Source: Elusimicrobiota bacterium
GTDB lineage: Bacteria > Elusimicrobiota > Elusimicrobia > UBA1565 > UBA9628
Direction: 5' to 3'
NCBI GenBank assembly: GCA_016212825.1
Contig: JACRDS010000095.1
Coordinates: 1 to 42,787, forward strand
DNA length: 42,787 nucleotides
The notes under the pieces were generated by a model. That model ran no database searches, was not told the origin of the DNA, and worked only from the letters and a program-made list of their open reading frames with translations. Of this stretch, positions 29,545-37,125 are shown piece after piece. How positions within the stretch are numbered: position 1 is the first letter of the stretch; each line of letters starts with the position of its first letter. The position numbers were made by a program, and so were the translations under genes.

Positions 29545-30405
29545 ATGTCCTACGCCGGGCTCGTCTACTGCGCCGCGGTCTGGGGCGCGACCTTCTTCAT
29601 GGTCAAGGACGCGCTCGCGGACGTGGACCCGGTGGCCATGGTGGCCCACCGCTTCCTCATCGCGGCCCTGTGCCTGCTGCCCTGGGCCCTGCGCCGGCGC
29701 CTCCAGGCCCTGCTTTGGGAGGGCTTCGTGCTTTCCTTGATCCTGGCCGGGCTCTACATCTCCCAGACCGTGGGCCTGGGACATACCACGGCCTCCAACT
29801 GCGCTTTCATCACCGGGCTCTTCGTGGTCTTCGTGCCCCTCTACATGCTGGCCCTCACCCTTAAGCCGCTGGCCGGGACCCAGTGGCTGGCCGTGGCCGT
29901 GGGCGGGCTGTGGCTGCTGACCGGCGGGCTTTCGGGCGTCAACCGCGGCGACGCTCTGAGCCTGGTGGCGGCCGCGACCTGCGCCGGGCACCTGCTCTTC
30001 ACGGACAAGTGCGTGCGCTCGGACGCGGACGTGATCCTGCTGGCCTTCCACCAGTTCTGGATGACCGCGGCCATGGCCTACCTGGCCTGCGCCGTGCTGC
30101 GCCTGCCCGTGGCCGTGGCCGCGCCTCAGGGCTGGATCGTCATCGTGTTCCTGGCCCTGTTCCCGACCCTCTCCGCCTTCTTCCTGCAGATCCTCATCCA
30201 GAAGCGGCTGCCGCCTCTGACCGTGAGCCTGGGCTTCTCCCTGGAGCCGGTCTTCGCCGCGCTCTTCGCCTGGACCTTGGGCGGGGAGGAGTTCGTGGGG
30301 CGCCGGGCCGTCGGGGGGCTGCTCATCGTGGCGGCCATGGTGCTGGGGGAGCTGCACCGCTTCGACCTGCGCCGCGCGCGGCGCGGGGAAGTCCTGCCTA
30401 TGTGA
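29545..30405 (+). CDS. EamA/DMT family membrane transporter
   Basis: A 286-residue drug/metabolite-type transporter with about ten predicted membrane helices in two EamA repeats. VYCAAVWGATFFMVKDAL opens the first repeat, and TVSLGFSLEPVFAALFAW is the characteristic proline-containing helix near the end of the second. Family members export metabolites or sugars; the substrate cannot be told. It is a single-gene unit in divergent orientation to tlyA, and overlaps the convergent GT2 gene by 8 bases. The ATG at 29545 lies 7 bases after a -10-like box and lacks a ribosome site. Confidence 0.92.
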   Translation: MSYAGLVYCAAVWGATFFMVKDALADVDPVAMVAHRFLIAALCLLPWALRRRLQALLWEGFVLSLILAGLYISQTVGLGHTTASNCAFITGLFVVFVPLYMLALTLKPLAGTQWLAVAVGGLWLLTGGLSGVNRGDALSLVAAATCAGHLLFTDKCVRSDADVILLAFHQFWMTAAMAYLACAVLRLPVAVAAPQGWIVIVFLALFPTLSAFFLQILIQKRLPPLTVSLGFSLEPVFAALFAWTLGGEEFVGRRAVGGLLIVAAMVLGELHRFDLRRARRGEVLPM

Positions 30406-31330
30406 CGGGCGGGACGCGCGGCGGACGGGACAGCAGGCCGCGCCGCGCGACGCGCCGCCACCCATCGAGTAAGCCCAGGAGCGGGCCGGTCCGCAGGCGC
30501 AGCAGGGCGTCCAGGGCGAAGCCCGCGTTCAGCCACAGGTAGGCGGCCCATTCCACCGGGCTTCCGCCCATGTTCTTGCGGAAATGGTAGTGGTAGAAGC
30601 CGACCTTGTCGGCGAAGTTCTTGCGGCTGGCCTGCCGCTCCTCCGGCGAGCGGTGGTGGACGATCTGCGCCGCGGGCTGGATCACCAGCCGCCACCTATT
30701 TCCCACGCGGTACGAGAAGTCCAGGTCCTCCCCGACCCCCGGCCCGGTGAGCGCCTCGTCGAATCGGAACTGGGCGAAGGCCTCCCGGCGGTAGGCGCTG
30801 GCTCCGGGCAGGGTGTTGGTCTCCGTCAGTGCGCGGGGCGGCCACAGGAACAGCTCCGCCGCCCGCTGCCGGAACGGGCCGACATAACAGCAGCGGAAGA
30901 GCCAGCGGCGCAGGCCATGGGCCTCGGCGACCGGGTCGATGAGGCGCCCGGCGGCGCCGCCGACGTCGGCCGGCTCGAACGCCCGCGACAGCTGCTCGAA
31001 ATAGTCCGGCGCGACGGTCGTGTCGTCGTCCATGACCTGGATGATGTCGCCGCCCGCCAGGCCCACGCCCCGGTTGCGGGCGGCGGTCAGGCCGGCGTCC
31101 TCCGGCGCCCAGCGGTACACGAGGCGTGGCGGGCGGGGGACGTCGCCCATGGCCGCGGCCAGCTCGGCTTCTTGGGCCGGCTGGGAGGTGCCGTCCACGA
31201 TGATGAGCTCCGCGACGGGCACGGTCTGCTCGGCCACCGAGCGGATGGCCTGGGTGAGCGCGGCGGGCCGGCCTTTCGTCGGGATGATGACGGAGATCTT
31301 CAAGGGCGGGGCCGCCGGGCTGGGCAACAC
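30398..31330 (-). CDS. Glycosyltransferase family 2 (GT-A) protein
   Basis: A 310-residue GT2 glycosyltransferase. It shows KISVIIPTKGRPAALTQAI, LIIVDGTSQPAQ, the metal-binding DxD in VMDDDTTVAPDYF, and the base motif GEDLDFSYRV. The C-terminal part may include one amphipathic or membrane-associated helix (about WAAYLWLNAGFALDALL). I placed the start at a GTG (31330), 10 bases after a perfect TATAAT (31346-31341); a TTG at 31303 directly before KISVIIP is an alternative that drops nine low-complexity residues. It is transcribed divergently from legB and is a single-gene unit. Confidence 0.88.
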   Translation of the reverse strand: MLPSPAAPPLKISVIIPTKGRPAALTQAIRSVAEQTVPVAELIIVDGTSQPAQEAELAAAMGDVPRPPRLVYRWAPEDAGLTAARNRGVGLAGGDIIQVMDDDTTVAPDYFEQLSRAFEPADVGGAAGRLIDPVAEAHGLRRWLFRCCYVGPFRQRAAELFLWPPRALTETNTLPGASAYRREAFAQFRFDEALTGPGVGEDLDFSYRVGNRWRLVIQPAAQIVHHRSPEERQASRKNFADKVGFYHYHFRKNMGGSPVEWAAYLWLNAGFALDALLRLRTGPLLGLLDGWRRVARRGLLSRPPRVPPVT

Positions 31331-31340
31331 AGGGCCCCAT

Positions 31341-31363
31341 ATTATAGCCACTTTTGTTAGAAT
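31341..31363. promoter_or_regulatory. Divergent promoters for the GT2 gene and legB
   Basis: On minus, TATAAT at 31346-31341 serves the GT2 gene. On plus, TGTTAGAAT at 31355-31363 (TG, T, TAGAAT) lies exactly 7 bases before the legB ATG at 31371 and predicts a leaderless transcript. The two boxes sit back to back within 23 bases. Confidence 0.5.
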
Positions 31364-31370
31364 GCTCGCT

Positions 31371-32363
31371 ATGAACTGGAAGAACAAGCCGGTGCTGGTG
31401 ACCGGGGCCGGGGGCTTCATCGGCAGCCATCTCTCGGAGGAGTTGGTCCGGCAGGGGGCCCGGGTCCGCGCCCTGGTCCATTACAACTCCCGGGGCCACT
31501 GGGGGATGCTGGAGAAGCTTGAGCCGGCCATCCTGCGCCGCATCCAGGTCGTCCCGGGAGACATCAGCGACCCCCAATGCGTCTTCCGGGTCGTCGAGGG
31601 CCGGGAGGTGGTCTTCCATCTGGCCGCCCTCATCGCCATACCCTATTCCTACACGGCCGCGGCCAGCTACGTGGCGGCCAACGTCCAGGGCACGCTCAAC
31701 GTGCTGGAGGCCTGCCGCCGCCACCGGGTGCGCAAGCTCGTCCATACCTCCACTTCCGAGACCTACGGGACGGCGCGCTACGTGCCCATCGACGAGACCC
31801 ATCCCCTGCAGGGCCAGTCTCCCTACTCCGCGACCAAGATCGGCGCGGACGCTCTGGCCGAGAGCTATTTCCGCTCCTTCGGCCTGCCCGTGGCCGTCAT
31901 CCGCCCGTTCAACACCTTCGGTCCCCGCCAGTCCGCCCGGGCCGTCATCCCGACGATCATCACCCAGCTCGTCGAGGGCCGGCCGGCCCTGGAGCTGGGC
32001 TCCGTGACGCCCGTGCGGGACTTCACCTACGTGGCGGACACGGTCGCGGGCTTCCTGGCCGTGGCCGCCTCCCCGAGGTCCGTGGGCGAGGTCATCAACA
32101 TCGGCTCCGGCCGCGGGGTGACCATCGCGCAGACCGCGCAAGCGGTCATGCGGCTGATGGGCCGCAAGGCCCGGTTGCGGCGGTCGCGGGCCCGGGTGCG
32201 GCCCGAGCGCAGCGAGGTCATGCGCCTGCTCTGCGACAACCGCAAGGCCCGGCGCCTCCTGGGCTGGAAGCCGCGCTGGTCGCTGGAAGAGGGCCTGGCG
32301 CGGACCATCGACTATCTGGCCAGGAACCGGTCCGATTACAAGGCCGGGATCTACAATCTCTGA
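31371..32363 (+). CDS. legB: LegB-type GDP-N-acetylglucosamine 4,6-dehydratase
   Basis: A 330-residue extended SDR closely resembling LegB of the legionaminic acid pathway (Campylobacter Cj1319 type). It has VLVTGAGGFIGSHLSEEL, ALVHYNSRGHWGML, VHTSTSETYGTARYVP, HPLQGQSPYSATKIGADA (Tyr-x-x-x-Lys), VIRPFNTFGPRQSARAV and VRDFTYVADT. These consecutive segments are the hallmark text of this subgroup. LegB dehydrates a GDP-activated GlcNAc to the 4-keto-6-deoxy sugar. The adjacent sugar-1-phosphate nucleotidyltransferase gene supports a GDP-linked route. LegC-type C4 aminotransferase, LegI and LegH are not seen in the window. Probably leaderless. Confidence 0.88.
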   Translation: MNWKNKPVLVTGAGGFIGSHLSEELVRQGARVRALVHYNSRGHWGMLEKLEPAILRRIQVVPGDISDPQCVFRVVEGREVVFHLAALIAIPYSYTAAASYVAANVQGTLNVLEACRRHRVRKLVHTSTSETYGTARYVPIDETHPLQGQSPYSATKIGADALAESYFRSFGLPVAVIRPFNTFGPRQSARAVIPTIITQLVEGRPALELGSVTPVRDFTYVADTVAGFLAVAASPRSVGEVINIGSGRGVTIAQTAQAVMRLMGRKARLRRSRARVRPERSEVMRLLCDNRKARRLLGWKPRWSLEEGLARTIDYLARNRSDYKAGIYNL

Positions 32364-33076
32364 TGCAGGCGGTCATCCTCGCCGGCGGGAAAGGCACTCG
32401 CCTGCGCCCCTTCACGACCTCCCTGCCCAAGCCCCTGGTGCCGGTGGGCGACTATCCCATCATCGAGATCGTCCTGCGCCAGCTCAGGCACTTCGGGTTC
32501 GGCGAGGTCATCATCTCCACCGGTCGGCTGGCGGAGCTCATCGAGGCCTACTGCGGCGACGGCCGGCGCTGGGGGCTGCGCATCCGCTACGTGCGCGAGG
32601 ATAAGCCCCTATCCACGGCCGGGGCCTTGCGCCTCGTCCGCGGCCTGCGCCGGCACTTCCTGACCATCAACGGGGACATCCTGACCAAGCTCGATTTCCG
32701 CGACCTCTGCGATTTCCACCGGCGAGCCCGGGCCTCGGCCACGGTCTCGGTATGCGAGAGGCGGACCGTGGTGGACTTCGGCACCATCCGTCTCGACGCC
32801 GAGGACCGCCTGGAGGCTTACGTGGAGAAGCCCTCCTACCGCTACCTGGTGAGCATGGGCATCAACGTCTTCGACCGCGGGATCCTCGGGCTCATCCGTC
32901 CGGGCGAGGCCCTGGGCATCCCGGACCTCATCTCGCGGGTGCGCGGCGCCGGGGGCCGGGTCATGGGGTTCCGCAGCCGGGCGGACTGGCTCGACATCGG
33001 CCGCCCCGACGATTACCAGGCCGCGCAGGACATCTTCTCCTCTTCGCGGCAGCGCGCCAAGTACCTGCGCGGATGA
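32363..33076 (+). CDS. Sugar-1-phosphate nucleotidyltransferase (PtmE/guanylyltransferase-like)
   Basis: A 237-residue NTP_transferase protein: QAVILAGGKGTRLRPFTTSL with PKPLVPVGDYPIIE is the standard nucleotide- and Mg-binding start; INGDILTKLDF provides the second Asp; EKPSYRYLVSMGINVF and DWLDIGRPDDY close the fold. It activates a sugar-1-phosphate with NTP. Beside legB the likely product is a GDP-sugar such as GDP-GlcN or GDP-GlcNAc, as for Campylobacter PtmE; that protein has extra CBS domains, absent here. The ATG overlaps the legB stop by one base (TGATG), and the 3' end overlaps the next ATG (ATGA). Confidence 0.88.
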   Translation: MQAVILAGGKGTRLRPFTTSLPKPLVPVGDYPIIEIVLRQLRHFGFGEVIISTGRLAELIEAYCGDGRRWGLRIRYVREDKPLSTAGALRLVRGLRRHFLTINGDILTKLDFRDLCDFHRRARASATVSVCERRTVVDFGTIRLDAEDRLEAYVEKPSYRYLVSMGINVFDRGILGLIRPGEALGIPDLISRVRGAGGRVMGFRSRADWLDIGRPDDYQAAQDIFSSSRQRAKYLRG

Positions 33077-33969
33077 AGATCCTCGTCACCGGAGGCCGGG
33101 GGTTCCTGGCATCGCACCTGGCCGCCGAACTGCGCCGCCGGCATCCCCGGGCCCGGCTGGTGCGGCTCGACCGCGCGCCCGCGCCGGGGATCGTCTTGTG
33201 CGACCTGTCCGATCCCGAAGCCGCGCGGCGGGCGCTCCAGCGCATCCGGCCGGACTGCGTCTTCCATCTCGCCGGGACGACGCGGCCGGAGCCCTGGGAC
33301 GCCCTGTGGGCGGTCCACGTCGGCGCGACCGTGAACCTGCTGAGCGCGGTCCAGGGGCTTCCGGCGCGCGCCCGTCCGAAAGTGGTGGTGGCGGGCTCCT
33401 CCGGCGAATACGGGCGACCCCGGGGCATCCCGGTCTCGGAGGGGGCTCCCTGCGCGCCTTTGACACTCTACGGCGCCAGCAAGCACAGCCAGACGCTCGC
33501 GGCCCTGTCCTTCCGGCATGCCGGGGTGCCGGTGGTCGTCGCCCGGCCGTTCAACGTCATCGGGCCCGGCATGCCGGAGAACCTGGCCCTGGGCGCCTTC
33601 GCGCGGCAGTTGGCCCGCGTCGCCAGAGGCGAGCAGCCTCCGTGCCTGCAGGTGGGGGACCTGTCTCCCCGCCGCGACTTCATCGACGTGCGCGACGTGG
33701 CGCGGGCCCTGGCGGACCTGGGCCGCTCCGGGGTCCCGGGAGAGGTCTACAACGTCTCCTCCGGCAGGGCCGTCTCGATCTCCGCGCTCCTGCGCGGGCT
33801 CCTGGAGGTCTCCGGCCTGCGCGTGAGCCTGCGCCGGGACCCGTCCCGAGTCAGGCGCGGCGAGGTCGCGGACATCTCCGGCGACCATCGCAAGCTCACG
33901 GCCCTGACCGGCTGGCGGCCGGAGATCCCCCTGGCGCGGACCTTGCGGGACGTCTGGCTCGGCCTTTAG
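33073..33969 (+). CDS. GDP-6-deoxy-4-keto-sugar reductase-like SDR (Rmd-like)
   Basis: A 298-residue SDR with ILVTGGRGFLASHLAAEL, CVFHLAGTTRPEPW, VVAGSSGEYGRPRG, the Tyr-x-x-x-Lys of TLYGASKHSQT, VARPFNVIGPGMPENLALG and LSPRRDFIDVRDVARA. The last two segments are typical of Rmd and related GDP-mannose-derived sugar reductases. It may act on the 4-keto product of the dehydratase two genes upstream or on a parallel GDP-sugar. Overlaps the nucleotidyltransferase by ATGA; its stop overlaps the stop of the convergent HAD gene. Confidence 0.88.
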   Translation: MKILVTGGRGFLASHLAAELRRRHPRARLVRLDRAPAPGIVLCDLSDPEAARRALQRIRPDCVFHLAGTTRPEPWDALWAVHVGATVNLLSAVQGLPARARPKVVVAGSSGEYGRPRGIPVSEGAPCAPLTLYGASKHSQTLAALSFRHAGVPVVVARPFNVIGPGMPENLALGAFARQLARVARGEQPPCLQVGDLSPRRDFIDVRDVARALADLGRSGVPGEVYNVSSGRAVSISALLRGLLEVSGLRVSLRRDPSRVRRGEVADISGDHRKLTALTGWRPEIPLARTLRDVWLGL

Positions 33970-34586
33970 GCGAGCAGGCCGAGTTCCTTGAGTCGGCGGG
34001 CGAGGTCTTCCGGCCCGCGGTAGCGCAGGGCCCGCAGGCCGGCCCGGCGGGCGCCCTCCACGTTGACCTCCAGGTCGTCGATGAACAGGGCCTGCTCCGG
34101 GCGGCGCAGCCGCGCCAGCCGCAGCGCGGCCCGGAAGATGCGCGCCTCGGGCTTGCGCATGCCCAGCTCGTGCGAGAGCGCGGCCCCGCGCACGAGCTTG
34201 ACGAAGGCGTAGCGCGACTTGATGAAGTCGTAGTGCAGGGCGTGGGTGTTGGAGAGCAGGTACGTGGGCACCCGGCGGGCGACCTTCTTGAGCAGGGCCG
34301 CGGTGCGCCGCTCCAGGGTGAAGTGGTCGCACCAGAGCTCCTTGAACTTGGCGAAGGACCCGCGGTAGCCCAGCTCCTCTCGGAAGATGCGGAAGAGATC
34401 ATCGGAGCCGATCTCTCCGCGTTCCAGGGCCGAGATGCGCCGGGTGTCGAGCAGGGCCCCCGCCACCTTGATGGGATGGCGGCCCAGGGCCGCGGCGATC
34501 TCCCTGAGGATGGCGCCGATGTCGAAGTGCAGCAGGACGTTGCCGATGTCGAAGAACACGGCCTCGACGGGGGGAGTCACGGCCAT
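33966..34586 (-). CDS. HAD-superfamily hydrolase (YihX-like, subfamily IA)
   Basis: A 206-residue HAD phosphatase with motif I FFDIGNVLLHFD (the D-I-G-N variant seen in YihX-like sugar-1-phosphatases and dehalogenase-like members), motif II TYLLSNTHALHY, motif III Lys in GMRKPEARIF, and motif IV LFIDDLEVNVEGA. The cap is the small helical type. It is the last gene of the leftward housekeeping operon and overlaps the pseudouridine synthase gene by 10 bases. The substrate is unknown; general metabolite clean-up is plausible. Confidence 0.9.
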   Translation of the reverse strand: MAVTPPVEAVFFDIGNVLLHFDIGAILREIAAALGRHPIKVAGALLDTRRISALERGEIGSDDLFRIFREELGYRGSFAKFKELWCDHFTLERRTAALLKKVARRVPTYLLSNTHALHYDFIKSRYAFVKLVRGAALSHELGMRKPEARIFRAALRLARLRRPEQALFIDDLEVNVEGARRAGLRALRYRGPEDLARRLKELGLLA

Positions 34587-35590
34587 GCGATCCCGGCCTC
34601 CTGGAGCAGGCGGCTGAAATCAGCGGGGAGGGGCGCGGCGATCTCGAGCTCCCGTCCGGTGCCGGGGTGGGGCAGGCGCAGGCGCCGGGCGTGGAGCATC
34701 TGCCGGGGCGCGCCCAGGCGGCCGAGGTCCTCCTCGGTGAGGGCCTTCCGCACGGCTTTCATGTAGAGCTCTCCCTTCCCCGTATAGAGCTTGTCGCCCA
34801 GGACCGGGTGCCCCAGGTGGGCCAGGTGCACGCGGATCTGGTGCAGGCGGCCGGTCTTGGGCAGGGCCCGGACCAGGGAGAGGCCGCCTCCCGCGGCGAG
34901 CCGCTCGAACTCGGTGAGCGCCTCGGCCCCGGCGCCGACCGCGCGTGTGCCCAACGCCTTCCCTGACGGGGCGCAGCACGGTGTCGCTGCCGCGCACACC
35001 GCCTGGCGCACCTTGATCTCCCGCCCCTCCTGGCCCAGGGGCGCGTCCACGCTCTCGCGGCGCCAGGAGACTTCTCCGGACACCAGGGCGAGGTATTCCT
35101 TCCGGACCTGCCGGCCGATGAAGAGGGCGGCGAGTTCCCGCGCGGTGCGGGGGTCTTTGGCGAGGAGCAGGACCCCGCTGGTCTCGCGGTCGAGACGATG
35201 GGCCAGGTGCAGACGCTGGCCCGGGAACTGCCTCTTCAGGACCGAGGTGACCGTGTTGTTCTGGATCTTGTCCGTGGGATGGCAGAGCAGGGGCGCGGGC
35301 TTGTCCACGGCGAGCAGGACCCCGTCCTCGTGCAGGACCGGGAGCTCGGCGTGGGGGCAGGGCCGCTCCTCGTGGCGCGGGTAGCGGATGAGCACGGTCT
35401 CGCCCGCGGCCACGCGCGCCGCAGGCTTGGCCGTCCGGCCGCGCAGGAAGACCCGCCCCGCCTCTATGAGCCGCTGGACCTGGCTGCGCGAGTAGCGGTG
35501 CAGGCGGGAGGCCAGGTAGGAATCCAGGCGCAGCCCGTCCTGCGGCTTCTGCACCTCGAAGGGGACCTCGACCCAGGGGGCGGCGGACAC
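34577..35590 (-). CDS. RluA-family pseudouridine synthase (RluD/RluC-like)
   Basis: A 337-residue synthase that isomerises uridine in rRNA or tRNA. Residues about 15-80 are an S4 domain (RLDSYLASRLHRYSRSQVQ, AGRVFLRG). The catalytic Asp is in AHRLDRETSGVLLLAK. KTGRLHQIRVHLAHLGHPVLGD is the conserved RNA-contact region. An Ala/Cys/Pro-rich insertion of about 15 residues lies between REIKVRQAV and LTEFERLA, where relatives have a short loop. The C-terminus ends HARRLRLPHPGTGRELE, as usual. Starts 2 bases after the xseB stop. Confidence 0.93.
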   Translation of the reverse strand: MSAAPWVEVPFEVQKPQDGLRLDSYLASRLHRYSRSQVQRLIEAGRVFLRGRTAKPAARVAAGETVLIRYPRHEERPCPHAELPVLHEDGVLLAVDKPAPLLCHPTDKIQNNTVTSVLKRQFPGQRLHLAHRLDRETSGVLLLAKDPRTARELAALFIGRQVRKEYLALVSGEVSWRRESVDAPLGQEGREIKVRQAVCAAATPCCAPSGKALGTRAVGAGAEALTEFERLAAGGGLSLVRALPKTGRLHQIRVHLAHLGHPVLGDKLYTGKGELYMKAVRKALTEEDLGRLGAPRQMLHARRLRLPHPGTGRELEIAAPLPADFSRLLQEAGIAWP

Positions 35591-35592
35591 GC

Positions 35593-35832
35593 TCAGCCCT
35601 GCGCCTCCGCGAAAGGCTTGCGCGAGAGCTTGCCGCCCTCCTTGGTCAGGACCTCGACCTTGCGCTTGGCCTCCTCCAGCTGGGTCGTGAGGCCCTTGGC
35701 CAAAGACACGCCCTTCTCGAAGAGCTCCAGGGACTGCTCCAGACCCTTGTCTCCGGCTTCCAGCTCGCGCACGATGTTCTCGAGCTTCCGCAGGGAGGCT
35801 TCGAAGTCGGGCTTCTCATCTTTCTTGGGCAT
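35593..35832 (-). CDS. xseB: Exodeoxyribonuclease VII small subunit
   Basis: A 79-residue XseB protein: FEASLRKLENIVRELEAGD, then LEQSLELFEKGVSLA, the paired helices that pack on XseA. Typical length and adjacency to xseA confirm it. The start at 35832 has GTGAGG upstream at a normal distance. It is separated from xseA by 48 bases, one of the few spacers of the housekeeping operon, filled mostly by a palindromic repeat (35855-35901). Confidence 0.95.
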   Translation of the reverse strand: MPKKDEKPDFEASLRKLENIVRELEAGDKGLEQSLELFEKGVSLAKGLTTQLEEAKRKVEVLTKEGGKLSRKPFAEAQG

Positions 35833-35854
35833 TTCTTACCTCACAAGACTTATA

Positions 35855-35901
35855 GGGTCAGGTCTTGAAATTTGAATTTTTCAAGTTTCAAAATCTGACC
35901 C
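35855..35901. repeat. 47-base imperfect palindrome (GGGTCAGG-type repeat)
   Basis: Two 22-base arms (35855-35876 and 35880-35901) match at 19 of 22 positions around a TTT centre; the outer arm begins GGGTCAGGTCTTGAAA. The repeat overlaps the 3' end of xseA and supplies its last residues and stop. The start (G-G-G-T-C-A-G-G, then CTT) resembles the 24-bp RAYT repeat (GGTGTCAGG, then CTT), suggesting a related REP-like family. No T run follows on the transcribed strand, so it is not a classic terminator. Confidence 0.85.
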
Positions 35902-37125
35902 CCGCTGTTTGACCTCGCAATGGATCTCGCCCTGGTGCAGGCGCACGCGCATGCGGTCTCCCGGCCGGACCTGGTCCGCCCGGCGCAGGATGGCGCGCTC
36001 GGGCAGCTTCTCGGCGATGGCGTAGCCGCGGCCGAGGACCTTCAGGGGGCTGAAGGCGTCGAGCTTCTCCATCTGCAGGCGCAGGTCCTTCTCCGCGTGC
36101 GCGAGGACCTGGCGCAGGGCGTCGGGCAGGCGGCCGGAGAGCTCGTCGACGCGCTTGATGCGCTCCTCGTACATCCGGTGCGGGCTCTGCAGGAAGGGGT
36201 GCCGCCGGGCGAAGTCGAGCCGGCCCTCCAATTCCCGGATGAGCTCGGCCATGGCGGCGCCGAGCCGTCGCCGGGCGTCCGCGAGCCCGCCGAGGACCGC
36301 GTCCTGGTCCGGGACCGCCAGCTCGGCCGCGGCCGAGGGGGTGGGGGCGCGCACGTCGGCCACGAAATCGGCGATGGTGAAGTCCGTCTCGTGACCCACG
36401 CAGGAGACCACCGGGATGCGCGAGGCCGCGATGGCCCGGGCCACGGGCTCCTCGTTGAAGGCCCAGAGGTCCTCGATGGAGCCGCCGCCGCGGCCCACCA
36501 GGAGCACGTCCGTGTCGGGCAGCAAGGCGTTGAAGTCGGCCACGGCCCGGGCGATCTCCTCTGCCGCGCCGTCGCCCTGGACCTTGACCGGGTAGAGCAG
36601 GATCTCCAGGCCCGGCCAGCGCCGGGAGAGGACCGTGATCATGTCGTGCACGGCCGCGCCCTGGGAGGAGGTGACGAGACCCACGCGCCGGGGATAGGGG
36701 GGCAGGGGCTTCTTGCGCTCCTCGGCGAATAGGCCCTCGACCGCGAGCTTGGCCTTGAGCTGCTCGAAGGCCAGCTGGAGCGCCCCTTTCTCCCGCGGCT
36801 CCATGGCGCTGATGATGAGCTGGACGTCTCCCCGCTTGACGTAGGAGGAGACGCGCGCGCGGACCAGCACCTTGAGCCCGTCGGCGGGCTTGAACTTCAC
36901 GCCGAAGGCCGCGCCCTTGAAGAGCACGGCCGCGATCTGGGCGCCCTCGTCCTTGAGGGTCATGTAGGTGTGGCCCGAAGGGTAGGCGCGGCAGTTGGAG
37001 ACCTCGCCCTCGACCCAGAGCTCCGGGAACGAGGCTTCCAGGAGCTCGTGGATCTGCTCGTTGACCTGGCTGACCGTGTAGACTTTGCGGGCTCCGGCCG
37101 TCTCCAGGTCCAGCTGCTCAGCCAT
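35881..37125 (-). CDS. xseA: Exodeoxyribonuclease VII large subunit
   Basis: A 414-residue XseA: an OB-fold N-terminus (VYTVSQVNEQIHELLEASFP, LWVEGEVSNCRAYPSGHTYM), the catalytic domain with GLVTSSQGAAVHDMI, LLVGRGGGSIEDLWAFNEE, PVVSCVGHETDFTIADF and DVRAPTPSAAAELAVP, then a coiled coil and the C-terminal GRGYAIAEK region. It makes single-stranded DNA breaks into oligonucleotides with XseB. The last residues (SDFET) are encoded by the palindromic repeat and look like an acquired tail replacing the native end. Overlaps rarA by 8 bases. Confidence 0.96.
   Translation of the reverse strand: MAEQLDLETAGARKVYTVSQVNEQIHELLEASFPELWVEGEVSNCRAYPSGHTYMTLKDEGAQIAAVLFKGAAFGVKFKPADGLKVLVRARVSSYVKRGDVQLIISAMEPREKGALQLAFEQLKAKLAVEGLFAEERKKPLPPYPRRVGLVTSSQGAAVHDMITVLSRRWPGLEILLYPVKVQGDGAAEEIARAVADFNALLPDTDVLLVGRGGGSIEDLWAFNEEPVARAIAASRIPVVSCVGHETDFTIADFVADVRAPTPSAAAELAVPDQDAVLGGLADARRRLGAAMAELIRELEGRLDFARRHPFLQSPHRMYEERIKRVDELSGRLPDALRQVLAHAEKDLRLQMEKLDAFSPLKVLGRGYAIAEKLPERAILRRADQVRPGDRMRVRLHQGEIHCEVKQRGSDFET

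Noticed and set aside
35855-35901. Rho-independent terminator after xseA
   Set aside because: The stem is AT-rich in its centre, no T run follows on the transcribed strand, and xseB continues in the same operon; a repeat element fits better.
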